Positions 8,134 through 15,509 of a stretch of DNA of 35,795 bases are shown piece by piece. The translations under genes and the position numbers were made by a program. Numbering within the stretch: position 1 is the first letter of the stretch; every line of letters starts with the position of its first letter. Origin of the DNA: Candidatus Rokuibacteriota bacterium (lineage in GTDB: Bacteria > Methylomirabilota > Methylomirabilia > Rokubacteriales > CSP1-6); contig JACPCF010000063.1 in assembly GCA_016179965.1 (NCBI GenBank), positions 1 to 35,795 on the forward strand, written 5' to 3'. The notes under the pieces were generated by a model. That model saw only the letters and a list, made by a program, of their open reading frames with translations. It ran no database searches and was not told the origin of the DNA.

Positions 8134-9303
8134 CTACTTGGGCGCCGTGAACTCGTCCTTCGCCCGGCGGACGAGGGCTGGGTCGGCGAGGAGGTCGGCC
8201 GTGGTCATGGCCAGCGTCTTCGCCGCCGTCACGAGCCCCTGGCGGGCCAGCGGCTTCACCGCGGCCTCGGCGAAGGCCCGCGAGTGGATGGGCGTCCCGT
8301 TCTCGGCGATCTTGATGTACGGCTGGATCGCCGGCATCACCTGGCTCACGTTGCCGATGTCCGACGAGCCGAGGCGGTTGGGGTCCGGCGCCTCGGGGGT
8401 GACTCCGAGCCGCTCCAGGTTGGCCTTGAAGACGCCGAGGAGGGTCTCGTTGCGCTTCATCGGCTCGTAGATGGTCGGCAGCTGGACCGTCCGGAGCTGG
8501 GCCCCCGTCGCTCGAGCCGCGCCCTCGGCGCAGGCGACCACCTTCCGATAGACCTCCCACATGTACTCGAGCGTCGCGGCGCGCACGTAGAAGGTGGCGG
8601 AGGCGGCCTCGGGGATGATGTTGGGCGCCTGGCCGCCGTTGGTGATGATCCCGTGGATCCTCACGTCCGGGCGCACCTGCTGGCGGAGGGCGCTGATCGC
8701 GTTGAAGGTCTGGATGACCGCGTCCAGCGCGTTGACGCCCTGCCACGGGTCCGCCGCGGCGTGGGCGGCCTGGCCGGTAAAGTCGAAGTTCACGCGCACG
8801 ATTCCCAGGAGGTCCGCGTGGAGGACGTTCCGGTCGAGGCCGTGGATCATCATGGCGCAGTCCACGTCCTTGAAGACCCCGCCCTCGATGAGCTTCATCT
8901 TGCCGCCGCCGCCCTCCTCGGCGGGCGTGCCAACGACCTGGATGCGCCCCTTGGGCAGTTGCCCCCGCACCGCGGCCAGCGCCGCGCCCGCGCCGGCGCC
9001 CGAGGTGGCGATGACGTTGTGGCCGCAGGCGTGGCCGATCCCGGGGAGCGCGTCGTACTCGCAGAGGATCGCGATGGTCGGCCCCTCGCCCGTCTCGATG
9101 GTGGCGCGGAAGGCGGTCTCCACCCCCGCCACGCCCTTTTCCACCTTGAAGCCCTTGGCGGCGAGGAACTCCGAGAGCCAGCCGGAGGCCTTCACCTCCT
9201 GGTAGCCCAGCTCGGGGTTGGCGTGAATCCGGTGAGAGAGGGATTCCAGCTCGTCGGCCAGGCCGTCCACAGCGCGGCCGATCGCATCTTTTAACGCGCT
9301 CAT
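8134..9303 (-). CDS. M20-family amidohydrolase, paralogue of 1914-3095
   Basis: The 389-residue product shares the whole architecture of the protein at 1914-3095: 'HRIHANPELGYQE', 'CEYDALPGIGHACGHN' (metal His91, Cys93, His95), 'TPAEEGGGGK' (catalytic Glu129-130), a metal-type His in 'MIHGLDRN' and 'SSDIGNVSQVMP' near the end. It should be a cytoplasmic metal-dependent hydrolase of N-acyl amino acids or similar amides. It is the first gene of the long minus-strand run. A strong ribosome-binding site AAGGAGG lies at 9320-9314 before ATG 9303, so this gene is translated from a leader, unlike the leaderless genes elsewhere in the window. purC follows after four bases. Confidence 0.88.
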   Translation of the reverse strand: MSALKDAIGRAVDGLADELESLSHRIHANPELGYQEVKASGWLSEFLAAKGFKVEKGVAGVETAFRATIETGEGPTIAILCEYDALPGIGHACGHNVIATSGAGAGAALAAVRGQLPKGRIQVVGTPAEEGGGGKMKLIEGGVFKDVDCAMMIHGLDRNVLHADLLGIVRVNFDFTGQAAHAAADPWQGVNALDAVIQTFNAISALRQQVRPDVRIHGIITNGGQAPNIIPEAASATFYVRAATLEYMWEVYRKVVACAEGAARATGAQLRTVQLPTIYEPMKRNETLLGVFKANLERLGVTPEAPDPNRLGSSDIGNVSQVMPAIQPYIKIAENGTPIHSRAFAEAAVKPLARQGLVTAAKTLAMTTADLLADPALVRRAKDEFTAPK

Positions 9304-9330
9304 ATTCGTTGTGCCTCCTTGAACGGCGAG

Positions 9331-9359
9331 AGCCTACCACACGGTTATCCACATTTCCA
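9331..9359 (-). promoter_or_regulatory. Candidate promoter of the M20-purC-ligase run
   Basis: On the minus strand TGGAAA (9359-9354) and TAGGCT (9336-9331) are 17 bases apart. Transcription would start about 20 bases before the ATG at 9303, leaving room for the AAGGAGG site. One DnaA box fills the spacer between the two promoter boxes. Confidence 0.45.
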
Positions 9360-9371
9360 CAGTTATCCACA
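9345..9371 (+). promoter_or_regulatory. Two direct DnaA boxes
   Basis: The 9-base sequence TTATCCACA occurs at 9345-9353 and again at 9363-9371, same orientation, 18 bases apart. Both are exact matches to the strongest DnaA box. They overlap the candidate promoter of the purC-containing run, so DnaA would be expected to repress it. The region shows no AT-rich unwinding element and no dnaA or dnaN gene nearby, so it does not look like oriC. Confidence 0.6.
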
Positions 9372-9533
9372 ATCCGGGAAATCGACGGCGGGACGCGCTT
9401 TCACGGGAACAGCCCTCGGAATTCCCGCTCCGCGTCTGCGCGCGAGCAGCACAGGCCAAGAATCCTCCCGTCTCATGCGGGTGCGGCGCGCCGCCCGCTC
9501 GAAAGCGCGCGTCTCGGGCGGCCAAACGCCCTC

Positions 9534-9563
9534 TTGACGCGGTTTGGGTGAGCTCTCTAAGGT
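9534..9563 (+). promoter_or_regulatory. Leaderless promoter of the CheY-like gene
   Basis: TTGACG (9534-9539), 18 bases, TAAGGT (9558-9563), then 8 bases to GTG at 9572. No ribosome-binding site fits between, so the mRNA probably starts at or next to the start codon. Confidence 0.6.
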
Positions 9564-9571
9564 GGCGTGTT

Positions 9572-9928
9572 GTGAGAATTCTGGTCATCGATGATCAGCC
9601 GACGGTGGCAGAAGTAGTGGCCGAAGTGCTCGAAAGCCAAGGTCATGAGGCGTTCGTAGCCGGGAGCGGCGAAGAAGGCCTCCTGTTGATCGAGCAGGGC
9701 CCGCCGGACGCGGTCTTCCTGGACGTCGTGATGCCGGGAATCGACGGGATAGAAACGTTGCGCCGGATCCGCCAGAGGCGCCCCGACCTACCGGTCATCC
9801 TTCTCTCCGGGACGGTCACCGAGAAACAGATCGAGGTGGCCCGGGAGCTCGGCGTCACCGACGTCCTGCACAAGCCGGCCCCGTTCAACCACTTCGCCGA
9901 AGCCCTCGCCCGCGTCCGCCCTACCTAG
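9572..9928 (+). CDS. Stand-alone response-regulator receiver (CheY-like)
   Basis: This single receiver domain has 118 residues: the acidic pair Asp7-Asp8 in 'LVIDDQP', phospho-acceptor Asp51 in 'FLDVVMPG', switch Ser79 and Lys101 in 'LHKPAP'. No output domain is present, so it must act by protein contact or as a phosphate relay. GTG at 9572 is chosen because the domain begins there and the leaderless promoter ends 8 bases before; a GTG at 9548 would add eight residues that overlap the -10 box. It converges with the receiver-cyclase gene, whose stop lies five bases away, so the two signalling genes are neighbours but not co-transcribed. Confidence 0.9.
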   Translation: MRILVIDDQPTVAEVVAEVLESQGHEAFVAGSGEEGLLLIEQGPPDAVFLDVVMPGIDGIETLRRIRQRRPDLPVILLSGTVTEKQIEVARELGVTDVLHKPAPFNHFAEALARVRPT

Positions 9929-9932
9929 TCCT

Positions 9933-10988
9933 TCAGGAGGGACCGAGGACGCGGTGGACTTCCACGTCCTCGAGAATATTCTTCAGGTGCTGGGGGCCGA
10001 GCCTCTCGAGCCGGTAGCGATCCCTTAGGCGCCGCACGGTTTCCGGGCCGGCCAGGATCTGCCCGGGCGCGGCGGCCGCCGCCAGCCGGGCCGCCAGGTT
10101 CGTGACCGACCCGCTGGCCGTGAACGTCCAGCGGGTCCCCCGGAGCCCATCGAAGCGGGTCGAGCCGACCAGGGCCACCCCCGAGTTGATCCCCATGTGC
10201 ACCGAGAGCGGATGTTCGCTGCTTTCCCGGTTGAGCGCTTCGGTGGCGATCAGCAGGCCGAGGGCCGTGTCCGTCGTCGTGGCGGCATGCGCGTCCGGAT
10301 CGGCATCCTGGAAGATGGCCATGAACCCGTCGCCGGCGGTCTCGTTGATGTCGCCGCCGGATTCCTGGATGCGGTTGAGGAACGTGGAGAAGTAGCGCTC
10401 GACCAGCGTATTCAGCGTCTGCGGGGGGAGCCGCTGGCTCAGATCGGCATACCCGCTGATGTCGAGGAATAAGATCGACAGGTCGCGCTCGCGCTTGGCC
10501 AGCTCCGGGGCCGTGGGGTTGGCCGAAACCAGGCGCTTGACGGCCTCGGGCACGAACTTGGCGAAGTGATCCTTGATCCGGTGAAGCTCGCTCATTTTCA
10601 GGTCCACGTTGCTCTTGAGCCGGAGGGCCGTCTCGATGCGCGCGGTCAGCTCCCGCGGGTTGATCGGCTTGGCGAGGTAATCGTCCGCCCCCGCCTCGAT
10701 TCCCTTGATCCGCTCCTCGATCCCATCCAGGGCCGTCATGATGACGATCGGGATCAGGCGGGTCGCCTCGTCGCCCTTCAGGATCCGGCACACCTTGAAG
10801 CCGTCGATGACCGGGATCACGATGTCCAGCAGGATCAGATCCGGCGAGTCGGCCGCGACTTTCTCCAGGGCGTCCCGCCCGTTTGCGGCGCTCACGGTCT
10901 CGTAGCCCAGGCGCTGGAGGTACTCTTCCAGGTAGTCCACAATCATTCGCTCGTCGTCCACGATCAGGATCCGGGGGGGGCGGGTCAC
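9933..10988 (-). CDS. Receiver - class III nucleotide cyclase
   Basis: The 351 residues contain a receiver (Asp11-Asp12, phospho-acceptor Asp55, Thr85, Lys107), a short linker helix and a class III adenylate/guanylate cyclase domain from about 165. Metal residues Asp176 ('LFLDISGY') and Asp220 ('TAGDGFM') are present, as are the transition-state Asn297 and Arg301 ('TNLAARL'). The position that is Lys in adenylate cyclases is Glu216, as in guanylate cyclases, while the second specificity position is Thr290, so the base made is uncertain. Phosphorylation should control cyclase output. GTG 10988 overlaps the TGA of the isocitrate-lyase-like gene by four bases (GTGA), so translation is coupled. 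Confidence 0.88.
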   Translation of the reverse strand: MTRPPRILIVDDERMIVDYLEEYLQRLGYETVSAANGRDALEKVAADSPDLILLDIVIPVIDGFKVCRILKGDEATRLIPIVIMTALDGIEERIKGIEAGADDYLAKPINPRELTARIETALRLKSNVDLKMSELHRIKDHFAKFVPEAVKRLVSANPTAPELAKRERDLSILFLDISGYADLSQRLPPQTLNTLVERYFSTFLNRIQESGGDINETAGDGFMAIFQDADPDAHAATTTDTALGLLIATEALNRESSEHPLSVHMGINSGVALVGSTRFDGLRGTRWTFTASGSVTNLAARLAAAAAPGQILAGPETVRRLRDRYRLERLGPQHLKNILEDVEVHRVLGPS

Positions 10989-11845
10989 TTGTAGCGCTCC
11001 CCCAAAGCCATCTGCTCGGTGACGCCGATCAGCTCGTTGAACTCGGCGAAGGGAATGTAGCGGTCGGCGAAGGCCAGGACGTCGTCCTTCGCCTTCACGC
11101 CCGCCAGGAAGGCCTGGATTGCCTTGACTGCCACGAAGAGGGTGTCCACGGGCAGGAGGATGATGGCGTACTCGAGCTCCCGGAGCCGCTTGAAGGGCAG
11201 GAGCGGAGACCGGCCGCCGGGAGCGTAGTTGAAGAGGAGGGGCGTATCGAAGGTCCGGGCCACGGTCTCGATCTGCTGCTCCGACGTGGGGGCCTCCACG
11301 AACAGGATGTCGGCGCCGGCCTTGATCGCCGCCTCGCCGCGGCGGAGGGCGTCGTCGAAACCGGTCACGGCGATGGCGTCGGTGCGGGCGATGATGAGGA
11401 GATCGGGGTCCGTGCGCGCCTCCACCGCCGCCCGGATTTTCTGGGCGAACTCCTCCAGGGGCACCACCTGTTTCCCCGCCAAATGGCCGCAGCGCTTCGG
11501 GAGCATCTGGTCTTCCAGGTGAAGCGCCGCCACCCCGGCCGCCTCGTAGGTCCGCACCGTGCGGCGCACGTTCAGGGCGTTACCGTAGCCCGTGTCGGCG
11601 TCGGCGATCAGCGGGATGCCGACCGCGCTCGCCATGTTGTGGGCGTGGTCCGCCATCTCGGCAAGGCCGGCGAAGCCCAGGTCGGGAAGCCCGAGGCGGG
11701 AGGCGGAGGTCCCGTACCCCGTCATGTACACAACCTGAAAGCCCGCGCGTTCGACCAGCTTGGCCGACACGCAGTCGTACGCGCCCGGCACCACCAGCCC
11801 CTGCTTTCGTTCCACCAACTCGTGAAGCCTTCGTCGCGGATTCAT
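10985..11845 (-). CDS. Isocitrate lyase/PEP mutase superfamily enzyme
   Basis: This 286-residue TIM-barrel enzyme has 'DADTGYGN' (Mg-binding Asp pair), the lyase loop motif 'KRCGH' (Cys119) and 'IIARTDA'. The KxCGH loop marks lyases such as methylisocitrate or dimethylmalate lyase rather than PEP mutases, which lack this Cys; an oxaloacetate-decarboxylase-like activity is an alternative. No prp or glyoxylate genes are nearby to point to a substrate. The ATG at 11845 overlaps the last codon of the protease reading frame by four bases (ATGA), and its own stop overlaps the cyclase start in the same way. It is thus the third gene of a tightly coupled unit. Confidence 0.85.
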   Translation of the reverse strand: MNPRRRLHELVERKQGLVVPGAYDCVSAKLVERAGFQVVYMTGYGTSASRLGLPDLGFAGLAEMADHAHNMASAVGIPLIADADTGYGNALNVRRTVRTYEAAGVAALHLEDQMLPKRCGHLAGKQVVPLEEFAQKIRAAVEARTDPDLLIIARTDAIAVTGFDDALRRGEAAIKAGADILFVEAPTSEQQIETVARTFDTPLLFNYAPGGRSPLLPFKRLRELEYAIILLPVDTLFVAVKAIQAFLAGVKAKDDVLAFADRYIPFAEFNELIGVTEQMALGERYK

Positions 11846-13006
11846 GAATGCCCCTCACCCTGCCCCTCACCTCTCGTCCTTTCACGCAAGATGCGAGCGA
11901 AGGCGAGCCACCTTGTCGGGCACCCGACTCTTGTGGTCGGGTCGGGTAGGGTGAGGGGGGAGAGGAAACGTTGAGCCATCTCGATGCGGCGCTCGATGGA
12001 GGGATGGGAGTAGAGGACGAACTCCTTCAGGCGGTTTGGGCGGCGCTCGGCGAGGTTCAGCTTCGCGAGCCGCTCCATGGCGCTGATGAACGCCCCCGGG
12101 CTTCGGGTGGTCGTGAGGGCGAAGGCGTCGGATCAGCCCGAGGAGGAGCAGGATCAGGGCAAGGAGCGGAAGCCCCCACGGGTCCGCCGGCCCCTGATAG
12201 CCGAAGCGGGCGCTCCCGAGCCGCAGCAAATAGTCCGCCGCCCAGAACGTCGCCAGCAGGGCGGTGCCCTGGACCAGGAGCCCGCGCATGAGGTCGCCGT
12301 GAACGTGGTGGCCCAGCTCGTGGGCCAGGACCGACTCGATCTCCTCGGGGGTGAACTCGGCGATCAGCGTGTCGAAGAGGAGGATCCGCCGGGTTCGGCC
12401 GAGTCCGGTCAAGGCGGCGTTGGCGGTGCGGCTCTTTCGGGACTGGTCTGCCACCCATACGCCAACCACTGCGACGCCCACGCGCTTGGTCAGCTCCAGG
12501 AGCCGTTCCTTGAGCGCCGCGTCCTTCAGGGGGACCAACCGGTAGAAGAGCGGAACGATCCAGACCGGCACCACCACCGTGAGGAGGAGCGAACCGGCGA
12601 AGAGAACGAGGGCCGCCCAGAGCCACCACCAGGCGGAGAGTCGGAGGGAACCGTAAATGATCTCAAGCGCCATCAGCGTCAGCGCCCCGCCGATGGCGGC
12701 GGCTTTGAGCCGGTCCCAGCACCAGGCGACGAAGGACTGGTGGAGGAGGCCGAAGCGCGTGGGCAGCCAGTACCCGCGAACCCAATCGAGCGGTGAGGTC
12801 AGAAGTTTCAGGCCGGCCCCCAGGATCACCGCGTAGAGGGCCACATCGCGCCACCAGAGCGGAGTCGGCCGCAGGTGACGCGAGGGGTCCGCCTGGACAC
12901 CGACGACGATCCACGCCAGGTACAGGATCGTGACGAGGAGGCTCGCGCAGGAGAGCCAGAACTGCCAGCGGTGGTAGACCGCGGCCTGGTCGTCGGCGGG
13001 CCTCAC
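11842..13006 (-). pseudogene. M48-family (Ste24/CAAX-type) membrane protease, frameshifted with internal deletion
   Basis: From GTG 13006 one frame encodes several membrane helices and the zinc motif 'HELGHHVHGDL', then reads into 'DPWGLPLLALILLLLGLI' and goes out of register. The family's end block ('DAFALTTTRSPGAFISAMER', then 'YSHPSIERRI') resumes in another frame from about 12133. The family normally has 15 to 20 residues between these blocks, including the third zinc ligand in an ExxAD motif, and they are missing, so about 50 bases appear lost at 12127-12135. The restored frame ends in TGA at 11842-11844, overlapping the next ATG. Either a recently broken gene or an assembly error. Its C-terminus is encoded by repeat copy 3. 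Confidence 0.75.
11851..11958. repeat. Interspersed palindromic repeat, diverged copy 3
   Basis: Outer arms 11851-11861 and 11948-11958 are an 11-base perfect inverted pair in the same C-rich/G-rich words as copies 1 and 2. Inside is a second perfect inverted pair (11915-11920 with 11923-11928). The element lies within the 3' coding end of the M48 gene and supplies its last 35 or so codons. Confidence 0.55.
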
Positions 13007-13326
13007 GTGCGGGCCTTCACCATCTTCTGAAGGCGGACGAGGTCGGCGTAGGGGAGCGAGGCGAAGGCGAAGGAATGCCCCTGTGCATCCTTCCGGACCA
13101 CGGAGGCGCGGGCGGAGATGATCGGCCCGCCGTCCGGAGGCGAGAAGATCAGGGTGACCATGGTGCCCGGGTCCAGGTCCCCGGGGAACTTCACCTTCAC
13201 GCCGCCGGGGCTCACGTCAATGGTCTGGCCGTCCCACTGCGCGCCCGACTCATCCTCCACCGACACCTTCCAGACGGTGACGTCGAACGACAGCCCGGCG
13301 CGGGGGTGCCTACGCTTGTCCTCCAT
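13003..13326 (-). CDS. PilZ-domain protein (c-di-GMP receptor type)
   Basis: This single PilZ domain of 107 residues has both c-di-GMP-binding motifs intact: RRHPR near residue 5 (RxxxR) and 'DVSPGG' near 45 (D/NxSxxG). It should bind cyclic di-GMP in the cytoplasm and act by contacting partners. ATG 13326 has no ribosome-binding site but a near-ideal promoter ends six bases before it, so the mRNA is probably leaderless. The stop overlaps the M48 protease start by four bases (GTGA at 13006-13003), making this the first gene of a four-gene unit that ends with a nucleotide cyclase; a second-messenger theme is suggested. Confidence 0.9.
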   Translation of the reverse strand: MEDKRRHPRAGLSFDVTVWKVSVEDESGAQWDGQTIDVSPGGVKVKFPGDLDPGTMVTLIFSPPDGGPIISARASVVRKDAQGHSFAFASLPYADLVRLQKMVKART

Positions 13327-13332
13327 GATCGG

Positions 13333-13362
13333 AGCATACCCGGAAAGACGCCTCCCTATCAA
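13333..13362 (-). promoter_or_regulatory. Leaderless promoter of the PilZ operon
   Basis: Minus strand: TTGATA (13362-13357), 18 bases, TATGCT (13338-13333), 6 bases, ATG at 13326. With normal initiation 6 to 8 bases after the -10 box the transcript begins at the start codon. Confidence 0.7.
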
Positions 13363-13368
13363 GGGCTG

Positions 13369-13377
13369 TGGTAGAAT
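13369..13377 (+). promoter_or_regulatory. Extended -10 promoter of the MoxR gene
   Basis: TGG directly before TAGAAT (13372-13377) forms an extended -10 element. The transcript would have a leader of about 25 bases holding GAGGAG before ATG 13408. It overlaps the divergent PilZ promoter, so the two could compete. Confidence 0.5.
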
Positions 13378-13407
13378 GAACCGCAATTCATCGGGCGAGG
13401 AGCCGAC

Positions 13408-14322
13408 ATGTTCAAATCCGTGGAGGAGGTCCAGCAGCGCTTCCGGGAGGCGCGCTACATCGCGACCCGCCGGATCGCGACGGTGGTCTATCTGGCTGAG
13501 CGGATGGGCCGCCCCATCCTGATCGAAGGACCGGCCGGGGTGGGGAAGACGGAGATGGCCAAGGTGCTCGCCGAGGTCACGGGCCGCCGGCTGATTCGGC
13601 TGCAGTGCTACGAAGGGCTCGACGAGGGCAAGGCGCTCTACGAGTGGAAGTACGCCAAGCAGCTCCTCTACACCCAGCTCCTCAAGGAACGGATCGGCGA
13701 GCTGATCGAGGACACCCATTCGCTTCCGGAGGCCGTGGCGAAGATCGCCGGCCAGGACGACGCCTTTTTCTCCTACCGCTTCCTCTCGCCCCGGCCCCTC
13801 CTCTCGGCCATCCAGGCCGACGACGAGGTCGTCCTCCTGGTGGACGAAATCGACAAGGCGGAGCCGGAGTTCGAGGCGTTCCTGCTCGAGGTGCTCTCCG
13901 ATTTCCAGGTCTCCGTCCCCGAGCTCGGCACGATCACGGCCAAGCACATTCCGCTCGTGGTCCTGACCTCGAACAACGCCCGCGAGCTGTCGGACGGCCT
14001 CAAACGCCGGTGCCTCCACCTGTTCATTGATTTCCCGGCGCCCCGGGACGAGCTTGAGATCCTCCGGCTCAAGGTCCCCGAGATCTCCGAGCGGCTGGCC
14101 CAGGCCGTGGTGACGGCCGTCCAGCGCATCCGCGTCATGGAGCTCCGCAAGCCGCCGTCGGTGTCGGAGAGCCTGGACTGGGCCCGCTCGCTCGTGATCC
14201 TGAACGCCGAGACCCTGGACCCAGCCGTGGTGGAGTCCACGCTGACGATGCTGGTGAAGTACGAGAAGGACATGGAGCGCGTCAAGGGCGCGCTCGACAG
14301 GGTCCTGGCGGATCTGAATTGA
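13408..14322 (+). CDS. MoxR-type AAA+ ATPase (CoxD-like)
   Basis: The 304-residue AAA+ protein has Walker A 'GPAGVGKT' (residues 41-48), Walker B with Asp146-Glu147 in 'LLVDEIDKAEPE', sensor 1 in 'LTSNNARELSD' and an Arg-finger-type 'GLKRRCLHL'. Helix-2 insert and length match MoxR proteins, which work with a VWA-domain partner to insert metals or cofactors into enzymes. The VWA gene here (15510-16919) is of CoxE type, so CoxD is the closest named analogue, although no CO dehydrogenase structural genes are in the window. ATG 13408 follows GAGGAG. The stop overlaps the next start (TTGA). Confidence 0.9.
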   Translation: MFKSVEEVQQRFREARYIATRRIATVVYLAERMGRPILIEGPAGVGKTEMAKVLAEVTGRRLIRLQCYEGLDEGKALYEWKYAKQLLYTQLLKERIGELIEDTHSLPEAVAKIAGQDDAFFSYRFLSPRPLLSAIQADDEVVLLVDEIDKAEPEFEAFLLEVLSDFQVSVPELGTITAKHIPLVVLTSNNARELSDGLKRRCLHLFIDFPAPRDELEILRLKVPEISERLAQAVVTAVQRIRVMELRKPPSVSESLDWARSLVILNAETLDPAVVESTLTMLVKYEKDMERVKGALDRVLADLN

Positions 14323-14876
14323 CGGACTGGAAGACGCTGAGTGAGTTTCGAGAGCTCTGGTTTCCGTGCCCGCGCATCCGGCTGCCTGAGCTGGCTCCCG
14401 CGGGGCCGGTCTTCATCGAGGGGGGCCGGTGCATCTCCGGCCTCCTTGGCGAGTACACCAAGATCTGGCTCTTAGCCGCGGGGCGCTGGCACTTCTACTA
14501 CCTTCATCCGCTGCCGCGCGACTTCTTTTTGGTCACCATGCCCGAGGCTGTGCCCCACCTGCTGAATCCCGACGAGCTGACCGTGGAGACGTTCCGCCAG
14601 GGGCGCTCTTACAAGGTGGTGCTGGGGCTCCGGGCCACTGAGGGGCCCGTCCGCGTTCTCCATCTCGTGGGTGATGTCCCCGACGTGACGGCGTGCGTGG
14701 AACGGGAGGAAGCGGTGCCCGCCGGGCCGCTCGGGTGGAAGCTCTCGATGACCCACGTCATCGGCCAGGGCTCTTTCCACGGCCTGATCCGTCTGGAGGA
14801 CAGCCGCCTTCACCCAATCAGCCGGGAAAAGGGCGAGGATGTCTTCAAGGCCTCCTGGGTGACGTTCAGCCGCTAG
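14319..14876 (+). CDS. Unknown protein in the MoxR-VWA operon
   Basis: I do not recognise this 185-residue protein. It starts at TTG 14319, overlapping the MoxR stop by four bases; no other plausible in-frame start occurs before residue 70 or so. The composition is that of a soluble, beta-rich protein with many aromatic residues ('KIWLLAAGRWHFYYLHPLP') and two Cys. There is no signal peptide or membrane segment. Tight coupling to the ATPase suggests it belongs to the same maturation machinery, perhaps as an adaptor, but nothing in the sequence states a function. It could be restricted to this lineage. Confidence 0.7.
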   Translation: MTDWKTLSEFRELWFPCPRIRLPELAPAGPVFIEGGRCISGLLGEYTKIWLLAAGRWHFYYLHPLPRDFFLVTMPEAVPHLLNPDELTVETFRQGRSYKVVLGLRATEGPVRVLHLVGDVPDVTACVEREEAVPAGPLGWKLSMTHVIGQGSFHGLIRLEDSRLHPISREKGEDVFKASWVTFSR

Positions 14877-14913
14877 CCTGACCGTGAGGCTTAGATTCCG
14901 TCGGGCTCGTCCG

Positions 14914-15495
14914 ATGAATGCCACTGTGTCCTCGAAGGGGCAGCTCACCCTCCCCCGGTTCGTACGGGAAGCTCTGGGGCTCAAGGCCGGCTCGATGGTC
15001 AGCCTTACACTGGAAGAAGGAGGAGTTCGCCTTCGCCCGGCGCCGGCAGGAACGGCCCACCGCCTAGCCGGCTCCCTTCGACGCTACGCCAAGCCGGGCA
15101 CGGTCAAATCTATTCGAGCCCATGTGAAAAAGGAGGCGCATCTGATTGATACCAACGTGATCGTTCGGTATCTCATGGGCGACATTCCTGCCCAAGCGGC
15201 TCGGGCGGCGGCGTTGATGGAACGGTTGGAATCGGAACGGGCGGAAATCGTGGAAAGCGTGATCGCCGAGGCTGTCTGGACGATGGAGTCGTTAATTGCC
15301 GAACGGCTGGCCGCCATCCTAACGTTCCGGGGCGTCTTGGCTCCGAGCAAAGGGGTGCTCGTTAGCGCTCTGGCTCGGTTTGGCTCGACCTCTGCCGATT
15401 TCGTGGACTGCCTCCTCGCTGCTCGGGCCCGGCAAAGGAACTTGACGGTCTACTCGTTCGACGCCAAAGACTTCCGCCGCCTCGGCGTCGCCTGA
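14914..15495 (+). CDS. AbrB-type antitoxin fused to PIN-domain toxin
   Basis: A single 193-residue frame contains both halves of a toxin-antitoxin pair. Residues 1-45 are a SpoVT/AbrB swapped-hairpin domain ('VSSKGQLTLPRFVREALGLK'), 46-76 a linker, and 77-193 a PIN domain beginning 'LIDTNVIVRYLMGD' (Asp79) and ending with acidic positions in 'SADFVDCL' and 'SFDAKDF'. These are usually separate genes. A perfect ribosome-binding site AAGGAGG lies in the linker just before the PIN domain, whose first codon is CTG where VapC proteins normally have ATG. The antitoxin start ATG 14914 is chosen from domain position; GTG 14884 is possible. It splits the MoxR-VWA operon. Confidence 0.8.
   Translation: MNATVSSKGQLTLPRFVREALGLKAGSMVSLTLEEGGVRLRPAPAGTAHRLAGSLRRYAKPGTVKSIRAHVKKEAHLIDTNVIVRYLMGDIPAQAARAAALMERLESERAEIVESVIAEAVWTMESLIAERLAAILTFRGVLAPSKGVLVSALARFGSTSADFVDCLLAARARQRNLTVYSFDAKDFRRLGVA
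15130..15136 (+). promoter_or_regulatory. Internal ribosome-binding site before the PIN domain
   Basis: AAGGAGG lies inside the fused frame, five bases before CTG (15142) and eight before ATT (15145). It is either a relic of a separate toxin gene or still drives a separate PIN product from a non-ATG codon. Confidence 0.45.
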
Positions 15496-15509
15496 GAGGC
15501 ACCGGCTTA

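Noticed and set aside
7897-9294. A 465-codon plus-strand frame opposite M20 and purC
   Set aside because: Both minus-strand genes are clear full-length enzymes; the antisense frame has shadow composition.
9345-9371. DnaA boxes as a replication origin
   Set aside because: Only two boxes, no AT-rich unwinding region and no dnaA, dnaN or gidA nearby. A regulatory role is more likely.
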